A DNA stretch of 64,000 nucleotides from UBA966 sp046350355. Lineage in GTDB: Bacteria > Planctomycetota > Phycisphaerae > Phycisphaerales > SM1A02. Location: assembly GCA_046350355.1 (NCBI GenBank), contig JAXMAN010000002.1, positions 124,001 through 188,000 of the forward strand, in the 5' to 3' direction. The notes below the pieces were generated by a model that was not told where the DNA came from, ran no database searches, and saw only the letters and a program-made list of their open reading frames with translations. The first letter of the stretch is position 1, and each line of letters opens with the position of its first letter. The position numbers and the translations under genes were made by a program. Below are positions 56,062 through 64,000 of the stretch, piece by piece.

Positions 56062-58866
56062 TCAGCCCCACGAACCCAGCATGATGCCCAGGTCGGCGCC
56101 ATCCACGGTGCCGTCCCCGTTGATGTCCGCGGGGCCCGAGGTGCCCCACGAGCCCAGCAGGATGCCCAGGTCCGCACCGTCGACGTGGCCGTCGCCGTTG
56201 AGGTCCGAGGGGTTGGCGACCGTGCAGCCGAAGCCGGTGATCGTCACGTCGTCGATCGCCGCCTCGACCACCGAGCCCGAGCCCAGGTCGCGGGCCACGA
56301 AGCGGACCTTCACCTGGGACGACGGGGTGATGTAGTCGTTCAGGCGGAAGGTCTTGTTGACCCAGGCGTTGGCGTTCTCGCTCACGTCCTCGAGGAGCAC
56401 CCAGGTCGCGCCGTTGTCGGCGGAGACCGAGATGGGCATCGAGTCGGCGTTGGGGGCCGAGCCCGTGTTGTTGGAGTACCAGCGCCAGTAGCTGAGGTAG
56501 ACCGCGTCGTAGCCGCTGCAGTCGTACGCGGCGGAGGTCAGCGTGGTCGCGCCGCCATCGATGTCGGACTCGCCGAGCGCGCCGCCCGGAGTGCCCTGGC
56601 CGGTGAACCAGCAGAGCGAGCCGGGGTCGGTGTGGTCGTTCTCCGGCTGCGCCGCGGTCCCGATCGGATCGGCACGCACCCAGACGCCGGTCGTCGCGGC
56701 ATCACCCGCGGCGCCGATGGTCCAGCCACCGTTGCTGGCCTCGAAGGTCTCGGTCACGACGCTCTCCGAGCTGGCGGCGATCGTCGCCGTGAAGACGCTG
56801 GAGGGCGCCGTCGGCGGATCGGTCTGCACGGTGCCGCCGGTGGAGGCCGCGGCCACGTAGTAGCTCAGGGTGCTCGGGCAGGCGCCGCCGGGCAGGTTCA
56901 CCGTGTAGGTGTTCGCGCCGGTGGCCGTCATCGGGTACTCGGTGTAGCTCGCGGCGTTGCCGACCTTCGCGAAGAGCTTGCCGGTGCCCGGGGCGGGCGT
57001 GCCGGCGACCGCGGTGACGTTCACCGCGAGGGTCGACGAACCGTTGGGGTTGACGGTCACCGGACGGCCCGACGGGTAGGTGAAGCCGATGAGCTGCAGC
57101 GCGGGGGCGGGGAGCCCGTGCGCGCCGAAGGCCGAGGCGATGTACCCGTAGTTGGGGGTGCCGTCGAGGATGTTGCCGTTGTCGTCGTCGAGCGTCAGGT
57201 AGTCGATCGTGATGTCCGAGGCGATCGTGGAGATCGCGCCGTGCAGCAGGATCGAGTTCACCGCGAGATCGGCGATGCGCGTGCGGTAGTCGGCGGGGTA
57301 GGCCGCCAGGAAGAGCGTGCGCAGGTCCCAGACGCAGCCGCTGATGAGCTGGCCGCAGGCGTGGATCTCGCTGCCGCAGGAGGAGCAGCTCGTCGCGTTG
57401 TAGGTGCAGGTGTTCTGCGCGGTGCGGATGCCGCCCGAGCAGGACTGGAAGCCGATGCCGGTGACCGGGTCGTCGCTCACGAGCAGGCCCATCACGTCGC
57501 CCATGCCCTCTCCGTAGGCGCCCTGTCCGGAGCCGCCCTTCTCGACCATGTTGTGGCCGTACTCGTGGTGCACGACCGTGCCGAAGGCGGTGTTCGCGCA
57601 GCCGCCGCCGGAGGTGTAGAAGTTGATCGTGCTGTTGGAGTAGTAGGCGTTGCAGGTGCTCGCGATGTTGGTCGTCACCAGGAAGGCGTTGGTCTGCGAC
57701 GAGACCGTCGGGTAGGACGGGTTCGCGGCCAGCGCCAGGTCGCGGATGATGTTCGCGTGGCGGTAGGCATTGACCTGCGCGCGGTCCTGCTCGGTCAGGT
57801 TGCCGGGGTTGAAGAGCGGCGACCAGGTGCCGCCGTCGGCGACGGTCTGGCTGAGGCTCAGAGGAGCCGCGCCGTTGTTGCTCACCGAGAAGTACTTGCC
57901 GACCAGGCGCGTGGTGTAGGTGGCGTTGCCAGCCGGACCCGCGATGGAGAAGTTGCCGTTGGCGTCGGAGTAGGCGGTGATGCCGCCGGTGGCGACCTCG
58001 AGGTAGGGCAGCGGGGTGCTGACCTCGGCGGCGCAGGTGTCGGCGTTGAAGCCCTGCGTGGTGAGGGCGTTGGTCGTGCCCGTCACCGCGTGGTAGATGC
58101 GGTCCTCGCGGTAGAGCACTTCGCCGGTCTGCGCGTCGACGACGAAGAGGTAGCGCTGGTGCGACTCGGGCTGCGCGGGGCTGCCCGTCTCGCCCTCGAA
58201 GGTGACCGCCAGGCGCGCGGGGGCGGCGACGCGGTCGACGCCGGCCCAGATCACGTACTGCGCGGGGCTGTACTCGGGCGCGTTGCGGAAGACGAGTCCC
58301 GCCTGCTTGGTGAGCAGGCGCGCGTCAGGCAGGCGTCCGACGTTGATGTTCTTGAGCTGCTCCTCGACGCCCTGGACGTTCCAGAGCGTGCTGGCGGCGA
58401 GCACGGCGGGGAAGCCCGCCTCGTTGCGCGTCAGGACCAGCAGGTGGCTGCGGAAGACGGGGATGCCCTGGACCTGCTGCGTGTAGTAGACGCCGGTGAA
58501 CTTGTAGCCACCGAAGTCGCGGTCGGGCATGATCTGGACCAGATGCTCGCCCGCCTCGAAGGGGCCGATGGGGGCCAGGTCGCCCGCGGCGACGCCCCAC
58601 ATGCCGGCGTTCTCCTGGATGAAGGCCTGGGCGCTGGCCTCGGGGGTCGCGCCGTGCGAGAGCACGCCGTAGACGCGCGCGAGCTGCGAGCCGTCGCGCA
58701 TCACACCCGCCTGCGCGTTGCGCGCAAGGAAGCCGTCGATGGCGGCCTGTTCGGAGGGGGCGGCCGCCTTTTCGGGGGCGCCGGGAACCACCTGCGCAAG
58801 CGTGGTCGAGGTGGCGAAGCCTGCCGAAAGCGCAAGCAACACGGCGAGTGAGCGTGTGGTGATCAT
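56062..58866 (-). CDS. secreted zinc metalloprotease with dockerin-like C-terminus
   Basis: 934 residues. Signal peptide (SLAVLLALSAGFATSTTLAQ), an FTP/PepSY-type propeptide (VYYTQQVQGIPVFRSHLLVL), and a catalytic domain with HEYGH near residue 434 (VVHHEYGHNMVEKG) and a downstream Glu/Asp helix (GEGMGDVMGLL). This fits M36/M4-like gluzincins. A beta-rich MAM/CUB-like segment follows. The end carries DLNGDGHVDGADLGILLGSW and DINGDGTVDGADLGIMLGSW, paired calcium-binding dockerin-type repeats typical of Phycisphaerae. ATG 58866 begins the signal peptide. Confidence 0.88.
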   Translation of the reverse strand: MITTRSLAVLLALSAGFATSTTLAQVVPGAPEKAAAPSEQAAIDGFLARNAQAGVMRDGSQLARVYGVLSHGATPEASAQAFIQENAGMWGVAAGDLAPIGPFEAGEHLVQIMPDRDFGGYKFTGVYYTQQVQGIPVFRSHLLVLTRNEAGFPAVLAASTLWNVQGVEEQLKNINVGRLPDARLLTKQAGLVFRNAPEYSPAQYVIWAGVDRVAAPARLAVTFEGETGSPAQPESHQRYLFVVDAQTGEVLYREDRIYHAVTGTTNALTTQGFNADTCAAEVSTPLPYLEVATGGITAYSDANGNFSIAGPAGNATYTTRLVGKYFSVSNNGAAPLSLSQTVADGGTWSPLFNPGNLTEQDRAQVNAYRHANIIRDLALAANPSYPTVSSQTNAFLVTTNIASTCNAYYSNSTINFYTSGGGCANTAFGTVVHHEYGHNMVEKGGSGQGAYGEGMGDVMGLLVSDDPVTGIGFQSCSGGIRTAQNTCTYNATSCSSCGSEIHACGQLISGCVWDLRTLFLAAYPADYRTRIADLAVNSILLHGAISTIASDITIDYLTLDDDNGNILDGTPNYGYIASAFGAHGLPAPALQLIGFTYPSGRPVTVNPNGSSTLAVNVTAVAGTPAPGTGKLFAKVGNAASYTEYPMTATGANTYTVNLPGGACPSTLSYYVAAASTGGTVQTDPPTAPSSVFTATIAASSESVVTETFEASNGGWTIGAAGDAATTGVWVRADPIGTAAQPENDHTDPGSLCWFTGQGTPGGALGESDIDGGATTLTSAAYDCSGYDAVYLSYWRWYSNNTGSAPNADSMPISVSADNGATWVLLEDVSENANAWVNKTFRLNDYITPSSQVKVRFVARDLGSGSVVEAAIDDVTITGFGCTVANPSDLNGDGHVDGADLGILLGSWGTSGPADINGDGTVDGADLGIMLGSWG

Positions 58867-59032
58867 GGAGTCCGTTCGATGAAGGAGGCGGGGATCCGGC
58901 GCTGATAACGCCTGAGCCATTGTGAACCGCATCCGCATGCGGCGCAAATGACCCTCTGGAGGAATCCCGCGAATGTCGGGTGTCCGATAGGCCCGACCGA
59001 GAGTTCCCCCACGCATCTCTATACTCGCTCCG

Positions 59033-59518
59033 GTGTCAGGCGGATCCCACGGAGAGCGGCCGAACGAGCCGGTGATCGAGAATCGCCAGGCCCGGCACGA
59101 CTACGCCATCGACGAGACCCTCGAGTGCGGGATCGAGCTCCTGGGGACCGAGATCAAGAGCATCCGGGCCGGAAAAGTGAGCCTAGGCGAGGGGTACGTG
59201 AGCGCACAGGCGGAGCCCCCGTCGCTCTCGCTGCACTCGGTCCATGTGGCCGAATACGCCCCCGCGGGCAAGGCCGTCCAGCACGATCCGGTGCGGACCC
59301 GCCGGCTCCTGGCACACAAGAAGGAGATCCGCAAGCTGGCCGAGGCGGTCAAGCGGCAGGGGGCGACGATCGTGCCCCTGAAGATCTACTTCAAGGGGGG
59401 GCGGGCGAAGCTCCTGGTCGGGCTGGGCACCGGCCGCAAGGCCGCGGACAAGCGCCAGGCGATCGCCCAGCGCGAGATGAAGCGCGACATGGACCGCGCG
59501 ATGCACAAGCGGCGGTGA
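59033..59518 (+). CDS. smpB: SsrA-binding protein SmpB
   Basis: 161 residues from GTG 59033. IENRQARHDYAIDETLECGI, LLGTEIKSIRAGKVSLGEGY and KIYFKGGRAKLLVGLGTGRK are the SmpB core, ending in the basic tail that enters the ribosomal A site (KRDMDRAMHKRR). It delivers tmRNA to stalled ribosomes. The ssrA gene is not in this window. Divergent from the metalloprotease gene across 166 bases. Confidence 0.95.
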   Translation: MSGGSHGERPNEPVIENRQARHDYAIDETLECGIELLGTEIKSIRAGKVSLGEGYVSAQAEPPSLSLHSVHVAEYAPAGKAVQHDPVRTRRLLAHKKEIRKLAEAVKRQGATIVPLKIYFKGGRAKLLVGLGTGRKAADKRQAIAQREMKRDMDRAMHKRR

Positions 59519-59565
59519 GCCTGGGGTGAGGGGTGCGCGCGGCGCGGCGTGCGGCGCGTCCGCGC

Positions 59566-60321
59566 TCAACCCCCGCGCTGGCGCGTGACCGGGATCGTCT
59601 TGCCGCGGGACTCCTCGCGGCGGCCGTCGATGCACTCCACGATGACCTGCGCCACGTCCTCGGGGGCCAGCGTGTGCGCCGTCGGCAGCGCGTGCGCGGG
59701 GAAGATCGAGCGCAGCATCGGGGTCTCGACCGCGCCGGGATTGACGCAGAAGGCGCGAATGCCGTGCGCGGCGCCCTCCTTGTGCGCGCTGCGCGTGAAG
59801 CTGTCGAGCGCCGCCTTGCTCGCGCCGTAGGCGAAGAAGCCGGGGAAGGGATCGGTGCTCGCGAGCGAGCTCACGTTGACGATGCATCCGCCGCCCTGCG
59901 CGCGCAGGTGCGGCCAGGCGCGCAGCATGAGCCGCGCGGGGGCGAGGGCGTTGTTCTCGAGCGTCTGCGCGAGGAGCTCCTCGCTCGTCTCGTGCACCGG
60001 CTTGAGCGGCGCGACGCCCGCGCAGTTCACCAGGTTGTCGATGCGCCCGTAGTCGCGCACCGCCTCGTCGACGATGCGCGCCGCGAAGCCCGGCTCCGCG
60101 AGGTCGCCGACGATCAGGTGCACGAACTCCGCGGGCAGGTGCGCCTCGCAGCGCGACTGCGTCTGCACCAGCTTCGCGTGCGTGCGCCCCGCCAGCAGCA
60201 GGCGGTGCCCACGCTGCGCCAGCAGCAGCGCGACCGCGGCGCCGATGCCGCTGCCGGCGCCGGTGACGAGCGAGACGGGACGGCGCGCGGCCTCAGGCGG
60301 AGGCGAAGAGTCGCAGCACAT
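59566..60321 (-). CDS. short-chain dehydrogenase/reductase
   Basis: 251 residues. Classical SDR: cofactor motif TGAGSGIGAAVA, NNLVNCAG-type strand (DNLVNCAGV), catalytic Ser in NVSSLAS and Tyr-x-x-x-Lys as YGASKAALD. Substrate unknown. The start overlaps the rseP stop by 29 bases on the same strand, so they are probably co-transcribed. Confidence 0.87.
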   Translation of the reverse strand: MCCDSSPPPEAARRPVSLVTGAGSGIGAAVALLLAQRGHRLLLAGRTHAKLVQTQSRCEAHLPAEFVHLIVGDLAEPGFAARIVDEAVRDYGRIDNLVNCAGVAPLKPVHETSEELLAQTLENNALAPARLMLRAWPHLRAQGGGCIVNVSSLASTDPFPGFFAYGASKAALDSFTRSAHKEGAAHGIRAFCVNPGAVETPMLRSIFPAHALPTAHTLAPEDVAQVIVECIDGRREESRGKTIPVTRQRGG

Positions 60322-62461
60322 CGTGATAGAAGGTGAAGAGGAAGATCCCGCCGATGAGGACGAGCCCCGCCAGCGTGGCCGCGTTCACGAAGCGGGGCGA
60401 GGGAGGCTTGCCCGCGAAGTGCTCGTAGACCAGGTACAGGAAGAGGCCGCCGTCGACGATCGGCAGCGGCAGGAAGTTGAGCACCGCGAGGTTGACGCTG
60501 ATGATCGCCAGGAAGAAGACCAGGTACATCATGCCGCGGTCGGCGACATGCGTGCCCAGGTGCACGATCCCCACCGGTCCGCGCAGGTTCTCCGCGCCGA
60601 CGCTGCCGCGGAAGATGCGGTCGAGCGTGAGGTAGGTCATCGCGATGAGCGAGCGCGTCTGGCGCATCCCCATCTCCAGCGCGGTGACCGGGCTGCCCTG
60701 CGCGGTGAGCGTCGTCATCTCCGGCTCGAAGGGCACGCGCGCCAGCGGCGAGTCCCATCCGAGCGCGTGCAGCGCGCGGACATCCGCGGGCGTGAGCTCC
60801 ATCGTGCCGCGCACGGCATCCGCGCCCGCGGTGGGGGAGACGCCCTCGAAGGCGACGCTCGCGCCTGTGCCGCTCTTCGCGGCCTCGGCGGTCGCGGCCA
60901 GCAGCGCCGCGCGCATCGCGGGCCAGTCGGCGACGGGCGTGCCGCCGAGCGCGCGCACGCGCGTGAGCGGCAGGAGCTGCAGCGCCGCCGCGGGCGTGGT
61001 CACGGGCGCGGCGGCCGTCGCGGCGCTGGCGTCCTTCGTGGCGCCGGCGGCCTTCGCGTCCTTCGTCTCGTCCGCGCCCTCCGGCGGCGCCACGCGGTCG
61101 ATCGTGCGGCCGACGATCGGCGTGGCGCTGGCGATCTCCAGCCCCACCAGCAGCTTGCCGTCGGTGGTCACGCGCGCCTCGACGGTCTGCGCGACGCCGT
61201 CGCGCAGGATCTCGAGCGGCACCGTCGCTCCGCGGTGCGACTGCAGCAGCGTCGCGCGGTCCGTCGCGCCGGGGGCCGCCACGCCGGCGATGCGCAGCAG
61301 CACATCGCCCGGCTTCAGGATGCCCACGTTGGGCGAGTTCGCCGCGACGTTGTGGATCTGGTTGAGGGGTGTGAGCCCCAGCAGGCCCGGCACCGGCGCC
61401 TCGCTGGGATCGCCTGCGGGCAGGAGCGTCTGGTACTCCGGGACCGGATGCAGCAGGATCGTGCGCGTGCCGCCCTCGGGCAGCTCGAAGGCCGCCTCGA
61501 CGGGCGTGCCGGCGCTCTCCTGGGATGCCATCAGGAGCGCGCTCGCCAGCTCCGCCGGGCGTCCGTCGACCGAGACCAACCGGCTGCCCGGGACGATCCC
61601 CGCGGCCGTCAGCCCGCTGCGCTCGTAGACCGCGGCCAGTTCGGCGCGGCTGTCGTCCAGCGGGAGCGCCAGGCGCGTGGAGCCTGCGGGAATCACCCCC
61701 AGCGTCGGCATGCCGAGCGCGGCGTTGCGCTTGGGCAGGGCGCGGAACTCCAGGAGCTGCGCCTGCGGGCCGGTGCCACGCTCCACCGTGAGCAGCAGCG
61801 GGTGGTCCGGCCGCGACATCGCCGCCGCCACCTGCAGGTCGTTGAAGGTCTCCGCCGGCGCGCCGTCGATGGTGCGCACGCGGTCGCCCGCCCGCAGCCC
61901 CGGTTCGCCGCCGCCCACGCGCTCGGCGGTCGCGGCCGCGGAACCGGGCGCGACGCCGCCGATGGCCGGCGCCTCGAACTGCACGCCCACCATGAAGGCG
62001 AAGACGAAGAGCACCATCGCGAGCAGGATGTTCGCGATCACGCCCGCGCTCACCACGATCATGCGCTTCCAGATCGCCGTGCGCTGGTAGCTGCGCGGCG
62101 CGGCGCTGACGGCCGCGGGGTCGAAGTCGTCCTGCCCGAGCATGCGCACGAATCCGCCCAGCGGGATGGCGCGCAGCGCGTACTCGGTCTCGCCCACGCC
62201 GTTGGCGGCCAGCTCGGCGTCGCTCATCTCCAGCGGGACCTTGCCGAAGCGCGCGACCGAGCGCGGATCCGTCGAGCCCAGCGCCCACCCGAGCCCCGGG
62301 CGGTACGCGAGCACCGTCGGGCCCATGCCGATGGAGAAGCTCTCGCAGCGGATGCGCGCCCAGCGCGCCGCTAGGAAGTGCCCCAGCTCATGCACGAAGA
62401 TGAGCAGGCCGAATCCCAGGAGGATCAGGAGGATGTTCCAGCCGTTGGCGAGCAGTTGCAT
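60293..62461 (-). CDS. rseP: site-2 protease RseP, enlarged
   Basis: 722 residues, far above the usual 420-450. Zinc motif HELGH at residues 24-28 in the first membrane helix, and the C-terminal NLAVLNFLPLPIVDGGLFL carries the third ligand Asp. PDZ-like segments lie between (GLRAGDRVRTIDGAPAETFND; ILKPGDVLLRIAGVAA), with an Ala/Lys-rich linker near residue 465. RseP cleaves anti-sigma factors and signal-peptide remnants in the membrane. It overlaps dxr by 37 bases. Confidence 0.9.
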   Translation of the reverse strand: MQLLANGWNILLILLGFGLLIFVHELGHFLAARWARIRCESFSIGMGPTVLAYRPGLGWALGSTDPRSVARFGKVPLEMSDAELAANGVGETEYALRAIPLGGFVRMLGQDDFDPAAVSAAPRSYQRTAIWKRMIVVSAGVIANILLAMVLFVFAFMVGVQFEAPAIGGVAPGSAAATAERVGGGEPGLRAGDRVRTIDGAPAETFNDLQVAAAMSRPDHPLLLTVERGTGPQAQLLEFRALPKRNAALGMPTLGVIPAGSTRLALPLDDSRAELAAVYERSGLTAAGIVPGSRLVSVDGRPAELASALLMASQESAGTPVEAAFELPEGGTRTILLHPVPEYQTLLPAGDPSEAPVPGLLGLTPLNQIHNVAANSPNVGILKPGDVLLRIAGVAAPGATDRATLLQSHRGATVPLEILRDGVAQTVEARVTTDGKLLVGLEIASATPIVGRTIDRVAPPEGADETKDAKAAGATKDASAATAAAPVTTPAAALQLLPLTRVRALGGTPVADWPAMRAALLAATAEAAKSGTGASVAFEGVSPTAGADAVRGTMELTPADVRALHALGWDSPLARVPFEPEMTTLTAQGSPVTALEMGMRQTRSLIAMTYLTLDRIFRGSVGAENLRGPVGIVHLGTHVADRGMMYLVFFLAIISVNLAVLNFLPLPIVDGGLFLYLVYEHFAGKPPSPRFVNAATLAGLVLIGGIFLFTFYHDVLRLFASA

Positions 62462-63648
62462 GGCGCGTGTGGAAGCGTAGGCGAGGGCGCGATGCGCTCG
62501 CGGACGATCTGGCGGGCGCGGGCGTCGGCCTCGAGCACGTCCTGCAGGCGGCGCACCGGCTGCGCGGGCAGCGCCTCCAGCGCGTGCGCGACCAGCTCCG
62601 GGATCTCGCCGAAGCGCACGGCGCCGGCGATGAACGCCTCGACCGCGGCCTCGTTGGCGGCGTTGAAGACCGCGCCCGCGGTGCCGCCGGCGTCGATGAC
62701 GCGCCAGGCGAGCCCGATGGCGGGGAAGCGCGCGTGGTCGACCGGCTCGAACTCCAGCGAGCGCAGCGCGGCCCAGTCCAGCGCGGGGGCGCACCCCTCG
62801 GTGCGGTCGGGCCAGGTGAGCGCGTACTGGATCGGCAGCTTCATGCTCGGCGGGCTGAGCTGCGCGACCACGGAGCCGTCGACGAACTCCACGAAGGAGT
62901 GCACGATGCTCTGGGGGTGCACGATCGCCTCGATCCGCCCGGCGGGCAGGTCGAAGAGCCAGTGCGCCTCGATCACCTCCAGCGCCTTGTTCATGAGGCT
63001 GGCGCTGTCGATGGTCACCTTGCGGCCCATCGTCCAGGTGGGGTGGCGCAGCGCCTCGGCGAGGGTCGCCTCCGCGGTGCGCTGCGCGCTCCAGGTGCGG
63101 AAGGGGCCGCCGCTGGCCGTGAGGACCAGCCGGCGCACCTCGCGCGGCGCGCCCGAGCGCAGGCACTGGTAGACGGCGCTGTGCTCGCTGTCCACGGGCA
63201 GCAGCGCGACGCCGCGGCGCGCGACGGCCTCGCGGACCAGCGCGCCCGCCGCGACGAGCGTCTCCTTGTTCGCCAGCGCGATGTGGCAGCCGCGCTCGAT
63301 CGCCGCCAGCGTGGGCGCGAGCCCCGCGGCGCCGACCATCGCGCCCATCACGATGTCGCCCGGCTGCGCGATGCGTTCGATCAGCTCGAGCGCCGCGTCC
63401 GGTCCCGTGCAGCGCTGCGTCCCCGCGGGAAGCGGGGCGCCCGCCTGCGCGGGATCGGCGATCGCCACCAACGGCACGCGATGCGCCGCCGCCTGCTGCG
63501 CCAGCAGCGTGGCGTTGCTGCCCGCGGCCAGGCCCGCGATCTCGAAGCGCGGGCCGCCCGTGGCTGCCAGGTGCGCCACGACCTCGAGCGTCGCGGTGCC
63601 GATGGAGCCCGTGGAGCCGAGGATGATGAGGCGTCGGGTGCGGTGCAT
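62425..63648 (-). CDS. dxr: 1-deoxy-D-xylulose 5-phosphate reductoisomerase
   Basis: 407 residues. NADPH motif GSTGSIG at residues 11-17, ALANKETLVAAG, VDSEHSAVYQCL, LTASGGPFR and the substrate/metal block IDSASLMNKALEVIEAHWLF, then HPQSIVHSFVEF. It makes MEP, the committed step of the non-mevalonate isoprenoid pathway. The dxr-rseP order is common in bacteria. Confidence 0.95.
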   Translation of the reverse strand: MHRTRRLIILGSTGSIGTATLEVVAHLAATGGPRFEIAGLAAGSNATLLAQQAAAHRVPLVAIADPAQAGAPLPAGTQRCTGPDAALELIERIAQPGDIVMGAMVGAAGLAPTLAAIERGCHIALANKETLVAAGALVREAVARRGVALLPVDSEHSAVYQCLRSGAPREVRRLVLTASGGPFRTWSAQRTAEATLAEALRHPTWTMGRKVTIDSASLMNKALEVIEAHWLFDLPAGRIEAIVHPQSIVHSFVEFVDGSVVAQLSPPSMKLPIQYALTWPDRTEGCAPALDWAALRSLEFEPVDHARFPAIGLAWRVIDAGGTAGAVFNAANEAAVEAFIAGAVRFGEIPELVAHALEALPAQPVRRLQDVLEADARARQIVRERIAPSPTLPHAPCNCSPTAGTSS

Positions 63649-63691
63649 GGCGCTGCTCAGCGGAGCGTGGGAACGTCGTGCGTGCGTGGGC

Positions 63692-64000
63692 TCACCGGTC
63701 GTCGTCGGCGCCGCCGACGGGACCCTTGAGCCGGCGCATCCAGCCGGTCACGCTGCGGATGGCCTTCGCGACCTTGGGCGCGCCGGCGTCGCGGCCCGGA
63801 TCGGGCGCGCCCAGCGGCTTGGAGGTCGCGGAGCGCGACGGCGCCGCGGACTCGCCACCGGAGCTCTCGGCGCGCGGGGCGCGGTCGCCGCCGCCTTCGC
63901 CGGAGCTGGAGGACTCGCCGCGGCCCGCGCCATCGCTGCGCGCGCCGACTTCGCTGCGGCCGCCGCCTTCGCCGCGACCGGCGCCATCGCCGCGACCGCC
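63692..64000 (-). CDS. C-terminal part of a low-complexity protein (start outside window)
   Basis: 103 codons visible, ending KAIRSVTGWMRRLKGPVGG then an acidic DDDR and stop. The visible upstream part is a Gly/Arg/Asp/Ser-rich low-complexity tail (GGRGDGAGRGEGGG). In many genomes cdsA precedes dxr, but the visible tail gives no evidence for that identity. It is in the same orientation as dxr and 43 bases upstream of it. Confidence 0.5.
   Translation of the reverse strand, partial: GGRGDGAGRGEGGGRSEVGARSDGAGRGESSSSGEGGGDRAPRAESSGGESAAPSRSATSKPLGAPDPGRDAGAPKVAKAIRSVTGWMRRLKGPVGGADDDR

Noticed and set aside
54934..58851. 1305-codon plus-strand open frame
   Set aside because: Antisense to queE, the tRNA and the metalloprotease; it runs through the tRNA-Leu gene and has Arg/Ala/Val shadow composition.
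60074..62374. 766-codon plus-strand open frame opposite rseP
   Set aside because: Antisense shadow; rseP on the other strand has HELGH, PDZ segments and the C-terminal ligand motif.

Overview
The window is high-GC bacterial chromosome, most likely from a planctomycete of the Phycisphaerae type. The pointers are a secreted metalloprotease ending in paired DxNGDG..ADLG dockerin-like repeats, a tricorn-type protease, many C-x-x-C-G-Y...C-P-E-C-G zinc ribbons, and a D-x-x-G-x-D-x-Y repeat protein. This lineage call is inferred from protein style; no 16S gene is present.

Left flank (1-13.3 kb): ordinary chromosomal genes. They are a methyltransferase, a FAD oxidoreductase, a tricorn-like protease, an ECF sigma factor, prfB with an unusual UAA frameshift site, an aminotransferase, a SemiSWEET-like transporter, a lone nuoB, a lipoprotein, a STAS protein and a YihY membrane protein.

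Centre (13.3-45.7 kb): a large chromosomal integron. An intI gene (minus strand, 13284-14309) carries the integron-specific insertion and all catalytic residues. An attI core (GTTAGGC, 14570-14576) lies just outside it. About 45 small genes follow, almost all on the plus strand and mostly separated by attC sites. Two attC families dominate: A (about 93 bp) and B (about 102 bp). Short 57-60 bp sites and one 127 bp palindromic site also occur. In many cassettes the stop codon lies inside the first attC core. Recognisable cargo includes a GNAT acetyltransferase, a P-loop kinase, TPR and ankyrin proteins, barstar, WapI-type and SMI1/KNR4 immunity proteins, an AAA ATPase, KptA RNA 2'-phosphotransferase, an R2K-like ATP-grasp enzyme, DUF3024, DUF4304 and DUF5063 proteins, an M28 peptidase, a reversed HigA-like antitoxin with its own consensus promoter, and about eleven zinc-ribbon proteins. 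attC sites look intact near intI and increasingly halved or eroded distally, which locks neighbouring genes into composite cassettes. An IS5-type remnant sits in one attC, and one zinc-ribbon cassette is duplicated.

Right shoulder (45.7-50.9 kb): genes without recognisable attC sites. They are an epimerase, an orphan PIN nuclease, a TMEM175 channel, conserved hypotheticals and a translationally coupled small gene pair. A 755 bp stretch here has no gene I can support.

Right flank (50.9-64 kb): housekeeping genes. They are a repeat lipoprotein, an RluB-type pseudouridine synthase, an FmdB-like protein, a DUF429-like protein, queE, tRNA-Leu(GAG), a dockerin-tailed metalloprotease, smpB, an SDR oxidoreductase, rseP, dxr and one partial gene at the edge.
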